The notes: generated by a model from the letters alone, not told the origin. Shown: positions 8,037 to 16,087, numbered from the stretch's first letter. The stretch: 36,043 nucleotides of DNA from Loktanella sp. UBA3435 (GCA_002378665.1 DFSO01000063.1:30898-66940); one strand, 5' to 3'. Program-made: numbers and translations.

Positions 8037-8188
8037 GGGCAACTCATGACCTGTGCCTAAACTTTGGTCAAGAACCGCATTGTCACGAAGCTGTCGCAAG
8101 GGAAAGTTACCCCGATCCCAGATCGGCGTTTGACTCCAGCGAGAGCCATGGCCAATCTGTCGGTAATGTAACCAAAGGGGATTTTTCC

Positions 8189-9748
8189 ATGCTTGCTCGT
8201 ATCATGACATCAACCTGCGCATTGGCGCTTACAGCTTCTGCGGCGGCGGCGGATTATTCGCTGACCATCCTGCACACCAACGATTTCCACGCGCGTTTTG
8301 AACCGATTAGCAAATACGACAGCGGCTGCTCTGCCGAGGACAATGCTGCTGGCGAATGCTTTGGCGGCACCGCACGTCTGGTCACCGCCGTGGCCGAGGC
8401 CCGCGCGCGGTCCAACAACTCCATCCTCGTGGATGGCGGCGACCAATTCCAAGGCACGTTGTTCTATACCTACTATAAGGGTGCAATGGCCGCCGAGTTC
8501 ATGAACAAGCTTGGCTATGACGGCATGACCGTCGGCAACCACGAATTCGACGACGGCCCAGAGGTCCTCGCGGGCTTCATGGACACGATCAACTTTCCGA
8601 TCCTGATGTCGAACGCTGACGTGTCTGGCGAACCTCTTCTTGCAGGTAAACTCGCGAAATCCACCATCATCGAGCGTGGCGGTGAGAAAATCGGCCTCAT
8701 CGGTCTGACACCGCAAAACACGGATGAACTTGCCAGCCCCGGCGACAACGTGATCTTCAAAGATCCATCCGAATCCGTGCAAGCTGAAGTGGACGCGCTC
8801 ACAGCCGAAGGCGTGAACAAAATCATCGTGCTCTCGCACTCTGGCTACGGCGTTGACCAAGAAGTCGCGGCAAACACAACTGGCGTTGACGTGATCGTCG
8901 GCGGCCACTCCAACACGCTTTTGTCGAACACAAACGAAGACGCAGTCGGCCCTTACCCAACAATGGTTGGCAACACTGCGATCCTTTCGGCTTATGCCTA
9001 CGGTAAATTCTTGGGCGAGCTGAACGTCACATTCGACGACGAAGGCAATATCACTGAGGCCGTGGGCGAGCCAATCCTAATCGACGGTCAAGTGGCTGAA
9101 GACGCAGAGACAGTCGCACGTATTGCCGAACTGGCCGTACCACTTGACGAAATCCGTAACAAAGTTGTGGCCACATCTGCCTCCACAATCGACGGCAACC
9201 GCGACAACTGCCGCGTGAAAGAATGCGAAATGGGCAACCTCGTGGCAGACGCGATGCTTGACCGCGTAGCTGACCAAGGCATCCAGATCGCGATTGCAAA
9301 CTCAGGCGGTTTGCGTGCCTCCATCGACGAAGGCGACGTGACAATGGGTGAAGTGCTGACTGTACTGCCGTTCCAGAACACGCTTTCAACCTTCCACGTG
9401 TCGGGTCAAACCGTTGTGGACGCGCTTGAAAACGGTGTGTCTGAAATCGCGGAAGTTGCGGGTCGCTTCCCACAAGTGGCAGGCATGACGTTCACTGTGA
9501 CGGCAACCGCAGAAGTAGGTGCCCGTATCTCTGACGTGATGGTCGCAGGCGCACCCATCGATCTGGGCGCGACTTACGGTCTGGTGTCCAACAACTACGT
9601 GCGTAACGGCGGCGACGGCTACAAAATGTTCCGCGACGCGATGGACGCCTACGACTTTGGTCCTGACCTTGCCGACGTTACTGCCGAATACCTCGCAGCT
9701 CAGGGTGGCTACACAGCTTACCTTGATGGGCGTATCACGGTGAAGTAA
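8189..9748 (+). CDS. Secreted CD73/UshA-like 5'-nucleotidase
   Basis: 519 residues with a signal peptide (MLARIMTSTCALALTASAAAA, cleavage before DYSL), hence periplasmic or secreted. The N-terminal calcineurin-like metallophosphatase has HTNDFHARFEP, VDGGDQFQGTLF, GNHEFDDG, SHSGYGVD and GGHSN metal ligands. The C-terminal 5'-nucleotidase domain has IANSGGLRASIDEGDVT, VLPFQNTL (Phe395) and YVRNGGDGYKMF (Tyr478), the latter two aligning with the aromatic base clamp. Cys pairs in CSAEDNAAGECFGG and CRVKEC match disulphides of animal CD73, as does the segment AYAYGKFLGEL. It should hydrolyse nucleotides (AMP, perhaps UDP-sugars) to nucleosides and phosphate for scavenging. AAAGGGG precedes the ATG by eight bases. 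A strong terminator follows, so it is probably monocistronic. Confidence 0.95.
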   Translation: MLARIMTSTCALALTASAAAADYSLTILHTNDFHARFEPISKYDSGCSAEDNAAGECFGGTARLVTAVAEARARSNNSILVDGGDQFQGTLFYTYYKGAMAAEFMNKLGYDGMTVGNHEFDDGPEVLAGFMDTINFPILMSNADVSGEPLLAGKLAKSTIIERGGEKIGLIGLTPQNTDELASPGDNVIFKDPSESVQAEVDALTAEGVNKIIVLSHSGYGVDQEVAANTTGVDVIVGGHSNTLLSNTNEDAVGPYPTMVGNTAILSAYAYGKFLGELNVTFDDEGNITEAVGEPILIDGQVAEDAETVARIAELAVPLDEIRNKVVATSASTIDGNRDNCRVKECEMGNLVADAMLDRVADQGIQIAIANSGGLRASIDEGDVTMGEVLTVLPFQNTLSTFHVSGQTVVDALENGVSEIAEVAGRFPQVAGMTFTVTATAEVGARISDVMVAGAPIDLGATYGLVSNNYVRNGGDGYKMFRDAMDAYDFGPDLADVTAEYLAAQGGYTAYLDGRITVK

Positions 9749-9766
9749 GCGCCACTGCTAACAACA

Positions 9767-9803
9767 AAGGCCCCCGTTGCAGCGATGCGGCGGGGGCTTT
9801 TTC
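9767..9803 (+). terminator. Rho-independent terminator after 5'-nucleotidase gene
   Basis: The arms GCCCCCG (9770-9776) and CGGGGGC (9791-9797) form a GC-rich stem that can be extended inward by TTGC/GCGG pairing with G-U wobbles around the loop AGCGAT, and a run of T follows directly. It lies 20 bases after the stop of the nucleotidase gene and ends just before the ribosome binding site of the next gene. Confidence 0.85.
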
Positions 9804-9823
9804 AAGTCAGGAGGATGATGTCG

Positions 9824-10180
9824 ATGAAGTGGTTTGCATGCGTTGCGTTGATCGTAGCCATTGGCAGCACTGCATCCGCGCAGAAAAGCAACAGGCAAGA
9901 GTTTTGCAGCGCATATTTTCAGGCGCGCGCCGACTGGCTTGCGACCCTCGACGGGAACAAGGCGACGATCCAAACCATGGAAACCTACGCCGAAATCCTG
10001 TGGTATTCCGTGCCGCGCGACGGTGGCATTCTGAAGGTGGGGCCTAGTTCTCGGTCCTTACAATCCGTGACAATCACGCGGCTCATGACAAGATGGGCCG
10101 AGCAGGGCAGCCAGCTACCACTGTGCATGGAGGACGCGGAGTGTATCAAATGCACCGCAGCCCTCCGCGCGGTTCAGTAG
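9824..10180 (+). CDS. Small secreted protein of unknown function
   Basis: 118 residues, not recognised. An N-terminal signal peptide (MKWFACVALIVAIGSTASAQ) predicts export. The mature part contains Cys in EFCSAYFQ and a Cys-rich end, LPLCMEDAECIKCTAALRAVQ, suggesting a disulphide-stabilised periplasmic protein. Three ATGs follow AGGAGG (9809-9814); the one at 9824 has the right nine-base spacing and begins exactly at the Lys-Trp signal start, while those at 9815 and 9818 are too close. It is separated from the nucleotidase by a terminator yet only a few bases from it, so its promoter must be inside or overlap that terminator. It converges on the PLA2-like gene with a 23-base gap. Confidence 0.7.
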   Translation: MKWFACVALIVAIGSTASAQKSNRQEFCSAYFQARADWLATLDGNKATIQTMETYAEILWYSVPRDGGILKVGPSSRSLQSVTITRLMTRWAEQGSQLPLCMEDAECIKCTAALRAVQ

Positions 10181-10203
10181 TCACGAAAGGCCGCCAAACC
10201 CCT

Positions 10204-10761
10204 TCAACACGACGGATACCCAAAGCCCCAGCGCCAAGGCAGGTCCGTGCAAGGCGCCCCACCAAAGCGCACCACGAGAAACATGGTTTGCGCAATCTGC
10301 GCATAGGCGCTCTCGATTTGCGCGGCGCTCAGGTCATACATCTCGGATAAGGCCTCCACGCGGTCACCGGCCGAAGCGGCCACGCAGGACCTCAGGGTCG
10401 TATCCGCCGCCAGTCGGGCGTCAAAACTGGCCGCTGCTTCCAAAGCGCCACCCGCATTATTATAGGCGCGGTCATGGGTCACGCAGCAGTCCTCCCATGG
10501 CGGTCGGGACTGATGGGCTTCCGCAAACTTTGGAAATGTACTGCTCATCGCGCGCCATGCTTGCGATAGACCACCGCTGCACCCGTCTGTCTCAAATGCG
10601 ACGAGCGTGACCCCGGGCTGCTGCACGCCCTCCATCAATACGTCATGGGCAGGGGTCTCAATTGCGCGCAGGAAGGTCTCAATGCTCCAGTCTTGTGCTT
10701 GCAAAGCTCCGCCTATCAGCGCGACACCAAGCGTGATCCCAAACAGTTTATAAGCGGTCAT
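10204..10761 (-). CDS. Secreted phospholipase A2-like protein
   Basis: 185 residues with a signal peptide (MTAYKLFGITLGVALIGGALQAQ). The core resembles secreted phospholipase A2: a calcium-loop-like DGCSGG at residues 59-64 and the active-site helix CCVTHDRAYNNAGG, with the His96-Asp97 dyad inside the CCxxHDxxY pattern. Six further or paired Cys (including SCVAAS, APCTDL and the C-terminal Cys) could form disulphides. PLA2 enzymes cleave the sn-2 acyl chain of glycerophospholipids with Ca2+. The prokaryotic proteins of this kind are poorly characterised, so activity is inferred only from the motif. The start at 10761 has only a weak ribosome binding site. It is transcribed away from the YedK-like gene; the 156-bp gap between them holds the GTGCAC array. 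Confidence 0.72.
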   Translation of the reverse strand: MTAYKLFGITLGVALIGGALQAQDWSIETFLRAIETPAHDVLMEGVQQPGVTLVAFETDGCSGGLSQAWRAMSSTFPKFAEAHQSRPPWEDCCVTHDRAYNNAGGALEAAASFDARLAADTTLRSCVAASAGDRVEALSEMYDLSAAQIESAYAQIAQTMFLVVRFGGAPCTDLPWRWGFGYPSC

Positions 10762-10851
10762 CGGCGGTCCAACTGCAAATCACTAAAATTATCGGATAAG
10801 CGTATCAGCCATCGCACCACCCGACAACGGCATCGCCAATGGCGCGGTACT

Positions 10852-10890
10852 GTGCACGCCCAGTGCACGCGCGGTGCACGTCTGGTGCAC
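10852..10890. repeat. Four GTGCAC palindromes at exact 11-bp period
   Basis: GTGCAC occurs at 10852, 10863, 10874 and 10885, each separated by five bases, so the repeat unit is exactly 11 bp, about one helical turn. Each hexamer is itself a palindrome, and the spacers are GC-rich (GCCCA, GCGCG, GTCTG). The array ends 27 bases before the ATG of the YedK-like gene and begins 90 bases upstream of the divergent PLA2-like gene. Such phased sites suggest cooperative binding of a protein on one face of DNA; a simple tandem-duplication origin is the alternative. Confidence 0.75.
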
Positions 10891-10917
10891 AACTCCTTTT
10901 ACCGCCATATTAGCCCC

Positions 10918-11580
10918 ATGTGCGGACGTATGGCGATCACCTTGCCCCATGATGCGATGGCTCAGATGTTTGCGGCAAGCCCGTCAAACGACCTGCCAGA
11001 CGTGCCCAATTATAATGTCTGCCCGACCACGCAAGTGGGGGTCGTGACATCTTCCGAAGGGATGCGCAGATTGCGCCCGATGCGCTGGGGATTCGTGCCG
11101 CATTGGTATGATAAACCAAACGGCGGACCACTTCTTATTAACGCCCGTTCCGAGACGATTGCTGAGAAACCAGCCTTTCGCGAAGCATGCCGCGCACGGC
11201 GTTGCTTGGTCGCGGTATCGGGTTTTTATGAATGGGAACGAGGGGATAAGGATAAACCCTTGCCGTGGTATGTGACCCGCAGCGATGGGGAGCCAATGGT
11301 CTTTGGCGGCATTTGGCAGGACTGGGGGCAAGGGGAAGACGCGCTCACATCCTTTGCGATCGTGACAACAGGTGCCAATGCGGCGATGGGAAAAATCCAC
11401 CACCGCTTGCCCGTGATCCTCGCGCCTGATCAGTGGCTGCTCTGGCTGGGTGAGGATGGCAAAGGGGCCGCTAGATTGATGAAAAGTGCACCCGAAGATA
11501 CGCTGACATTCACCCGTGTCGGGACCGCCGTGAATTCAAACAAGGCATCAGGGGAAACCCTGATTTCGCCTTTAAATTAG
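10918..11580 (+). CDS. SOS response-associated peptidase, YedK/HMCES family
   Basis: 220 residues starting MCGRMAITL. Cys2, exposed after removal of Met1, is the residue that in this family forms a covalent thiazolidine link with abasic sites in single-stranded DNA, protecting them during replication. The other family landmarks are present: YNVCPTTQVGVV, MRWGFVPHWY, LINARSETI (Asn and Glu), CLVAVSGFYEWE, and the active-site His in KIHHRLPVIL. The ATG at 10918 is certain because Cys must be residue 2, although no ribosome binding site is visible, so weak or leaderless initiation is possible. The upstream frame to 10645 is spurious. The gene ends overlapping the convergent cupredoxin-like gene by four bases. 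The GTGCAC array just upstream may regulate it. Confidence 0.95.
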   Translation: MCGRMAITLPHDAMAQMFAASPSNDLPDVPNYNVCPTTQVGVVTSSEGMRRLRPMRWGFVPHWYDKPNGGPLLINARSETIAEKPAFREACRARRCLVAVSGFYEWERGDKDKPLPWYVTRSDGEPMVFGGIWQDWGQGEDALTSFAIVTTGANAAMGKIHHRLPVILAPDQWLLWLGEDGKGAARLMKSAPEDTLTFTRVGTAVNSNKASGETLISPLN

Positions 11581-11966
11581 TTGCAAACCCCAGACTCAAG
11601 ATACGAACTCGGGCAAGACGTCGGCGCCGTTGCCCGTTCAACTTCCAATTGAAAATTGCCTTGTTTGTTGCTGTAGCGGTATGGAAATGATGGCCCGTTT
11701 ACCTTCAGAGATGACGTGTTTGGGATGGAGTAAACAAAGAAACCGTTTCCCGCCAAATTGGTTTTAATCCAACCGACATTTGGAACCCCAATGCTTATTG
11801 TCTCGTTCGTCGCATTGGTAAAGCGGATGGTATCCCCGTTCACGAAAAAGAGTTTGTTGGGAAAGTAACCTTCTTTCAAGATCATGACATCATGTTGCAC
11901 AGCCATTGCCGTCGATCCCAAGAAGATCGAAGCCATCAACAGCGTCAGTTGGATCATGCGTTTCAT
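11577..11966 (-). CDS. Cupredoxin-like secreted protein
   Basis: 129 residues with a signal peptide (MKRMIQLTLLMASIFLGSTAMA). The mature part looks like the start of a cupredoxin beta sandwich: HDVMILKEGYFPNKLFFVNGDTIRFTNATNETISIGV, the usual strand-turn-strand where copper proteins have the phrase F-x-P-x-x-x-x-V-x-x-G-D-x-V-x-F-x-N. However, the usual His-Cys-His-Met copper ligands are not evident; only an N-terminal His and a C-terminal pair of Cys (TSCPSSYLESGVCN) are present, so copper binding is doubtful. Codon use and lower GC differ from its neighbours, hinting at accessory origin. It overlaps the end of the YedK-like gene by four bases in convergent orientation. Role unknown. Confidence 0.7.
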   Translation of the reverse strand: MKRMIQLTLLMASIFLGSTAMAVQHDVMILKEGYFPNKLFFVNGDTIRFTNATNETISIGVPNVGWIKTNLAGNGFFVYSIPNTSSLKVNGPSFPYRYSNKQGNFQLEVERATAPTSCPSSYLESGVCN

Positions 11967-12064
11967 AAGATTCGTCCCATAAAGTAGAATGCGTCACACG
12001 TTTGTTAACCAGCAATTGGGGCAAAGCTGTGGCAGAAACTGCGCGGACTTATGGCAAAATGCAC

Positions 12065-12094
12065 TTGCAAATCCCCCAAGGCCCGCCATATAGA
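12065..12094 (+). promoter_or_regulatory. Promoter of tRNA-Gly
   Basis: TTGCAA (12065-12070) and TATAGA (12089-12094) are separated by 18 bp and end 11 bases before the tRNA 5' end. The CTTGC-type -35 is also seen before the tRNA-Thr gene of this window. Confidence 0.55.
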
Positions 12095-12105
12095 CAAGAC
12101 ATTAC

Positions 12106-12179
12106 GCGGGCGTTGTGTAATGGTAAGACCTCAGTTTTCCAAACTGAAGACACGGGTTCGATTCCCGTCGCCCGCTCCA
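12106..12179 (+). tRNA. tRNA-Gly (anticodon UCC)
   Basis: The acceptor arms GCGGGCG and CGCCCGC pair completely, the anticodon stem TCAGT/ACTGA encloses the loop TTTCCAA (anticodon TCC), and the T arm GGGTTCGATTCCC is standard. The discriminator is T and CCA is encoded (12177-12179). It stands alone between the cupredoxin-like gene and the ABC transporter gene. Confidence 0.97.
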
Positions 12180-12245
12180 ATCCACTGACCTGATAGCTTA
12201 GACCTTGGCGGGCGTTTCGGGACGCAAGTCTTAAGGACTAATCCT

Positions 12246-14039
12246 ATGGCGGACATCCCAATCGCATCAACCGAAGACCGCGCAACCTCTAAGAAAATCG
12301 GGGCGATGGCGCAACTTTGGCCATTTGTAAAACCCTACCGTGCGATGGTTGTGATGGCGCTTGTGGCGCTGACATTCACCGCGATGATCTCGCTTGTGAT
12401 GCCGCTGGCGGCCCGCCAAGTGGTTGATAACTTTGACGTGGCCGAAAGTGGCCTGCTTGATAGATATTTCGGATTCGCTTTTGTTGTTGCGGCCCTTTTG
12501 GCTGTTGGCACGGCCCTGCGCTACTACCTTGTGACCCGTTTAGGCGAGCGCATTGTGGCCGACATTCGCGTCGCGGTATTTGACCGCATGATCGGCATGT
12601 CGCCTGCGTTTTTTGAGAAGGTAATGACGGGTGAGGTCCTAAGCCGTATCACCACCGACACGACTTTGATCCTCTCGGTTATTGGGTCTTCGGTCTCCGT
12701 TGCCCTGCGCAACGTGCTGATCTTGTTTGGCGGTATTGGCCTGATGCTGTGGACGTCAGTAAAAATGACGGGCCTTGTTTTGTGGCCGATCCCTGTAATT
12801 TTGATTCCCATCGTGCTTTTGGGCCGCCGTGTGCGGACGCTGAGCCGCGAAAACCAAGATTGGATCGCGGCATCGTCTGGCGATGCCTCGGAACAGTTGC
12901 TCTCTGCTCAAACGATCCAAGCCTTCACCCACGAAGACCTCTCGCGCAAGAAATTCGCTGATGTGACCGAGAAGAGCTTTGTCGTGGCCAAGCGGCGGAT
13001 CGAGACCCGCGCGATCATGACCGCTATCGTGATTTTCATCGCGTTTTCAGCTGTCGTTGGCTTTCTTTGGATGGGGGCGGCTGACGTGCGCAGCGGCACC
13101 TTGAGCATGGGCGAGCTTGTCCAGTTTATGATCTACACGATCATGGTCGCAGGTGCGCTGGGCGCTTTGACCGAGATTTGGGGCGAATTGCAGCGCGCGG
13201 CAGGTGCAACAGAGCGATTGATTGAGTTGCTGAATGCCGATGATGCGGTGGTTGACCCTGTGAACCCTGTTGCGGTACCTGACACCCAAGCCGCTGAAAT
13301 CACCTTTGACGACGTGACCTTTGCCTATCCCGGTCGCCCCGGTATTTCCGCGCTGGCGGGTGTGAGCCTGACCGTGAAAGCGGGCGAAAGCGTGGCCTTG
13401 GTTGGCCCCTCGGGTGCGGGTAAATCGACGGTGATCCAGCTGTTGCAGCGGTTCTATGACCCACAGCAGGGTGCGATTAAAATCGACGGTGTCGACCTGC
13501 GCGATATGGCGCGGGCTGACTTCCGCAGACACGTGGCGCTTGTGCCGCAGGACCCCGTTATCTTTGCAGATACCGCACGTGAAAACATCCGCTTTGGCAG
13601 GCCAGATGCGACCGATGCCGAAGTGATCGAGGCGGCAAAAGCCGCCGCTGCACATGATTTCCTAATGGCGCTGCCTGATGGCTACGACAGTGATGTGGGC
13701 GAACGTGGTGTGATGCTTTCGGGTGGTCAAAAACAACGGATCGCGATTGCGCGGGCCATTCTGCGCGATGCGCCGATCTTGCTGCTGGACGAGGCGACTT
13801 CTGCGCTTGACGCGGAAAGCGAACGTCTGGTGCAGGCCGCTGTTGAGGACTTGGCGCGGACCCGTACCACATTGATCGTCGCACACCGTTTGGCGACTGT
13901 GAAAAAAGCGGACCGCATCGTGGTGTTTGATGGCGGTAAGATCATCGCCTCTGGCACGCATGATGATCTGGTGGCGCAAGATGGGCTTTATTCCCGCCTC
14001 GCACGTTTGCAATTTACAACAGGCTCTGACGCGGAATAA
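12246..14039 (+). CDS. ABC exporter, fused permease and ATPase (MsbA-like)
   Basis: 597 residues, the half-transporter plan of six N-terminal transmembrane helices (to about residue 320) and a C-terminal ATPase. Nucleotide-binding motifs are complete: Walker A GPSGAGKST at 387-395, signature LSGGQKQRIAIARAI from 491, Walker B ILLLDEATSALD and the H-loop IVAHRL. The membrane part has TRLGERIVADIRVAVFDRMIGMSPAFFEK, the coupling region of lipid/drug exporters. It should act as a homodimer exporting a hydrophobic substrate; lipid A-core (MsbA) is one possibility given the LPS genes downstream, but general multidrug/lipid exporters look the same. The start ATG is 66 bp after tRNA-Gly; 109 bp separate it from the acyl-CoA synthetase. 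Confidence 0.95.
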   Translation: MADIPIASTEDRATSKKIGAMAQLWPFVKPYRAMVVMALVALTFTAMISLVMPLAARQVVDNFDVAESGLLDRYFGFAFVVAALLAVGTALRYYLVTRLGERIVADIRVAVFDRMIGMSPAFFEKVMTGEVLSRITTDTTLILSVIGSSVSVALRNVLILFGGIGLMLWTSVKMTGLVLWPIPVILIPIVLLGRRVRTLSRENQDWIAASSGDASEQLLSAQTIQAFTHEDLSRKKFADVTEKSFVVAKRRIETRAIMTAIVIFIAFSAVVGFLWMGAADVRSGTLSMGELVQFMIYTIMVAGALGALTEIWGELQRAAGATERLIELLNADDAVVDPVNPVAVPDTQAAEITFDDVTFAYPGRPGISALAGVSLTVKAGESVALVGPSGAGKSTVIQLLQRFYDPQQGAIKIDGVDLRDMARADFRRHVALVPQDPVIFADTARENIRFGRPDATDAEVIEAAKAAAAHDFLMALPDGYDSDVGERGVMLSGGQKQRIAIARAILRDAPILLLDEATSALDAESERLVQAAVEDLARTRTTLIVAHRLATVKKADRIVVFDGGKIIASGTHDDLVAQDGLYSRLARLQFTTGSDAE

Positions 14040-14148
14040 TCGCAAATTTCGCAGCGTCAGTCTTGCCTAACGCGCGGTAATTCAACAGTCTGAACCCAAG
14101 AGGAATATTAGGCCCTCGAAGGCCTGAACCAAATGGGAGGAGACTGGC

Positions 14149-16053
14149 ATGACTTACGCCACTATGGCCGATCGGAATGCGATTGAGAACGAAAAGACTT
14201 GGGCGGAGCGCAATCTGCCTGTCACAACCTACGGCATGTTGACCGAGACAGCGGGTAAATTTCCTGATCGCAATGCGGTTACCTATCAGTTGATGTCTGC
14301 TCCTGATGCGAAGGCCGAGACGCTTAGCTGGCGCGAGTTGCACGCAAAATCCACCCAAGTTGCCAATATGTTGCGCGAATTAGGCGTGGGGGAAACCGAT
14401 GTTGTGGCCTTTATGATGCCAAACGCGACCGAGACCGTTCTGGCCTTTGTTGGCGGTCAAATCGCAGGGATCGTGAACCCGATTAACCCGCTTTTGGAAG
14501 CCGAACAGGTCGCCGCAATCTTGCGCGAAACCAATGCCAAGGTGCTGGTCACCTTGCGGTCCTTCCCGAAAACCGATGTGGCGCAAAAGGCGGCTGCTGC
14601 TGTTGCAATGGCACCGAATGTGCAGACCATTCTAGAGGTCGATTTGCACCGTTATCTGACAGGTGTAAAAAAGCTGATCGTGCCGCTGATCCGCCCAAAG
14701 AACCCAGTGACTCACAACGCGAAGGTTCTGGATTTCAACAAGGAAATGGACAGTCAGCCAACGACTTTACAGTTCGCAGATAGCACCGAAGACCGTGTCG
14801 CCGCTTATTTCCATACGGGCGGGACAACGGGGATGCCAAAGGTCGCGCAGCACCGGTTTTCGGGCATTCTCTACAATGCGTGGCTGGGTGCAAAGCTGCT
14901 GTTCACGGAAAAAGACGTGCAGATGTGTCCGCTGCCGATGTTCCACGTGTTTGCGGCGATTGTCTCGTTTGGCTCGTCTTTGGCCTCTGGTGCCGAAATG
15001 GTTTTGCCAACACCGCAAGGTTACCGTGGCGAGGGCGTTTTCGACAACATGTGGAAGCTGATCGAGCGTCATAAGGCAACGTTCCTGATCGGTGTGCCAA
15101 CCGCGTTTTCGGCCCTGATGCAGCGCCCTGTGAATGCGGATATTTCGACGCTGAAACTGGCGTTTTGTGGCTCTGCGCCGCTGCCGCTGGAACTTTACCG
15201 CAAGTTCGAGAAGGCCGCTGGCGTGACAGTTTGCGAAGGTTACGGTCTGACCGAGGCCACATGTCTGGTGTCGATCAACCCGCCTGACGGTGAAAAGCGT
15301 ATCGGCTCCATCGGTCTGCCGTTCCCATATACCCACGTGCGGATTGTGAATGTGGCGACGCAAACCGATTGCGCCACTGACGAGATTGGCGAGATTTGTG
15401 TTGCATCTCCTGGGGTTTACGACGGCAAGACCTATACCGAGACTGCAAAGAACGCGGACCTGTTTTATCCGGGTGAGAATTCGCCGCTGGGCAAATCGGT
15501 GCAGTATCTGCGCACAGGTGACTTGGGGCGTTTTGATGCTGATGGCTACCTTTGGATCACAGGCCGCGCCAAGGATTTGATCATCCGAGGCGGGCACAAT
15601 ATTGATCCTGCCGAGATAGAAGAGGCCCTTGCAGGTCACCCAGATGTTGCCTTCGCCGGCGCAATTGGTCAGCCTGACGCTCATGCGGGCGAGTTGCCTT
15701 GTGCCTACGTAGAACTTGTCGATGGCGCGACAGTGACCGAAGCGGAGCTTTTGACCTATGCCAACGAGCATATTCACGAGCGCGCAGCCCATCCTAAACA
15801 TCTGGAAATTCTCGACGAATTGCCAAAGACGGCCGTGGGCAAAATCTTCAAACCCGCATTGCGTAAATTGGCAATCTCGCGGGTCTATGATGCTGCATTG
15901 GCAAAAGCAGGCTTGGCCGCACATGTGAACGCAGTGGTTGAGGACAAAAAGCGTGGCTTGGTTGCACAAATTGCCAAGACAGGTGACGTCAGCGAGGCCG
16001 AGGTTACAACCGTGCTAGGATCATTCGCGCAAGCTTGGGAATGGTCAGCTTAA
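14149..16053 (+). CDS. Acyl-CoA synthetase (AMP-forming, FadD-like)
   Basis: 634 residues of the adenylate-forming (ANL) superfamily: a carboxylate is activated with ATP to an acyl-adenylate, then transferred to CoA. The phosphate loop YFHTGGTTGMPKVAQH, the A5-type GYGLTEAT, the hinge region TGDLGRFDADGYLWITGRAKDLIIRGGHNIDPAEIEEAL and the C-terminal catalytic Lys in PKTAVGKIFKPALRK are all visible. The chain extends about 60 residues past the Lys motif, longer than the minimal FadD. GGGAGGAG lies eight bases before the ATG and fixes the start. The substrate cannot be fixed; a fatty or branched acid is likely. A strong terminator follows, and the preceding ABC gene is on the same strand but 109 bp away, so the two may be separately transcribed. 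Confidence 0.94.
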   Translation: MTYATMADRNAIENEKTWAERNLPVTTYGMLTETAGKFPDRNAVTYQLMSAPDAKAETLSWRELHAKSTQVANMLRELGVGETDVVAFMMPNATETVLAFVGGQIAGIVNPINPLLEAEQVAAILRETNAKVLVTLRSFPKTDVAQKAAAAVAMAPNVQTILEVDLHRYLTGVKKLIVPLIRPKNPVTHNAKVLDFNKEMDSQPTTLQFADSTEDRVAAYFHTGGTTGMPKVAQHRFSGILYNAWLGAKLLFTEKDVQMCPLPMFHVFAAIVSFGSSLASGAEMVLPTPQGYRGEGVFDNMWKLIERHKATFLIGVPTAFSALMQRPVNADISTLKLAFCGSAPLPLELYRKFEKAAGVTVCEGYGLTEATCLVSINPPDGEKRIGSIGLPFPYTHVRIVNVATQTDCATDEIGEICVASPGVYDGKTYTETAKNADLFYPGENSPLGKSVQYLRTGDLGRFDADGYLWITGRAKDLIIRGGHNIDPAEIEEALAGHPDVAFAGAIGQPDAHAGELPCAYVELVDGATVTEAELLTYANEHIHERAAHPKHLEILDELPKTAVGKIFKPALRKLAISRVYDAALAKAGLAAHVNAVVEDKKRGLVAQIAKTGDVSEAEVTTVLGSFAQAWEWSA

Positions 16054-16059
16054 GTTTGA

Positions 16060-16087
16060 TTTTGGGGCGGCAAATGCTGCCCCAAAA
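16060..16087. terminator. Bidirectional terminator between convergent genes
   Basis: TTTTGGGGCGGC and GCTGCCCCAAAA form a 12-pair stem (one G-U) with an AAAT loop. T tracts end the stem on both strands, so it can terminate both the acyl-CoA synthetase gene and the convergent GT29 gene, whose stop codon begins at the very next base. Confidence 0.85.

Noticed and set aside
10852..10890. GTGCAC array read as a CRISPR or plasmid iteron array
   Set aside because: The unit is only 11 bp with five-base spacers, far too short for CRISPR, and no replication gene is near.
10852..10890. GTGCAC array read as a canonical LexA box
   Set aside because: The 11-bp spacing fits, but the GTTC half sites are absent; only noted as a similarity.
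14113..14128. Short AGGCC/GGCCT inverted repeat before the acyl-CoA synthetase gene
   Set aside because: Only five pairs without a T tract; not enough to call a terminator or operator.
14767..15969. A 400-codon minus-strand frame across the acyl-CoA synthetase gene
   Set aside because: No recognisable motifs; the plus-strand protein carries every ANL motif.
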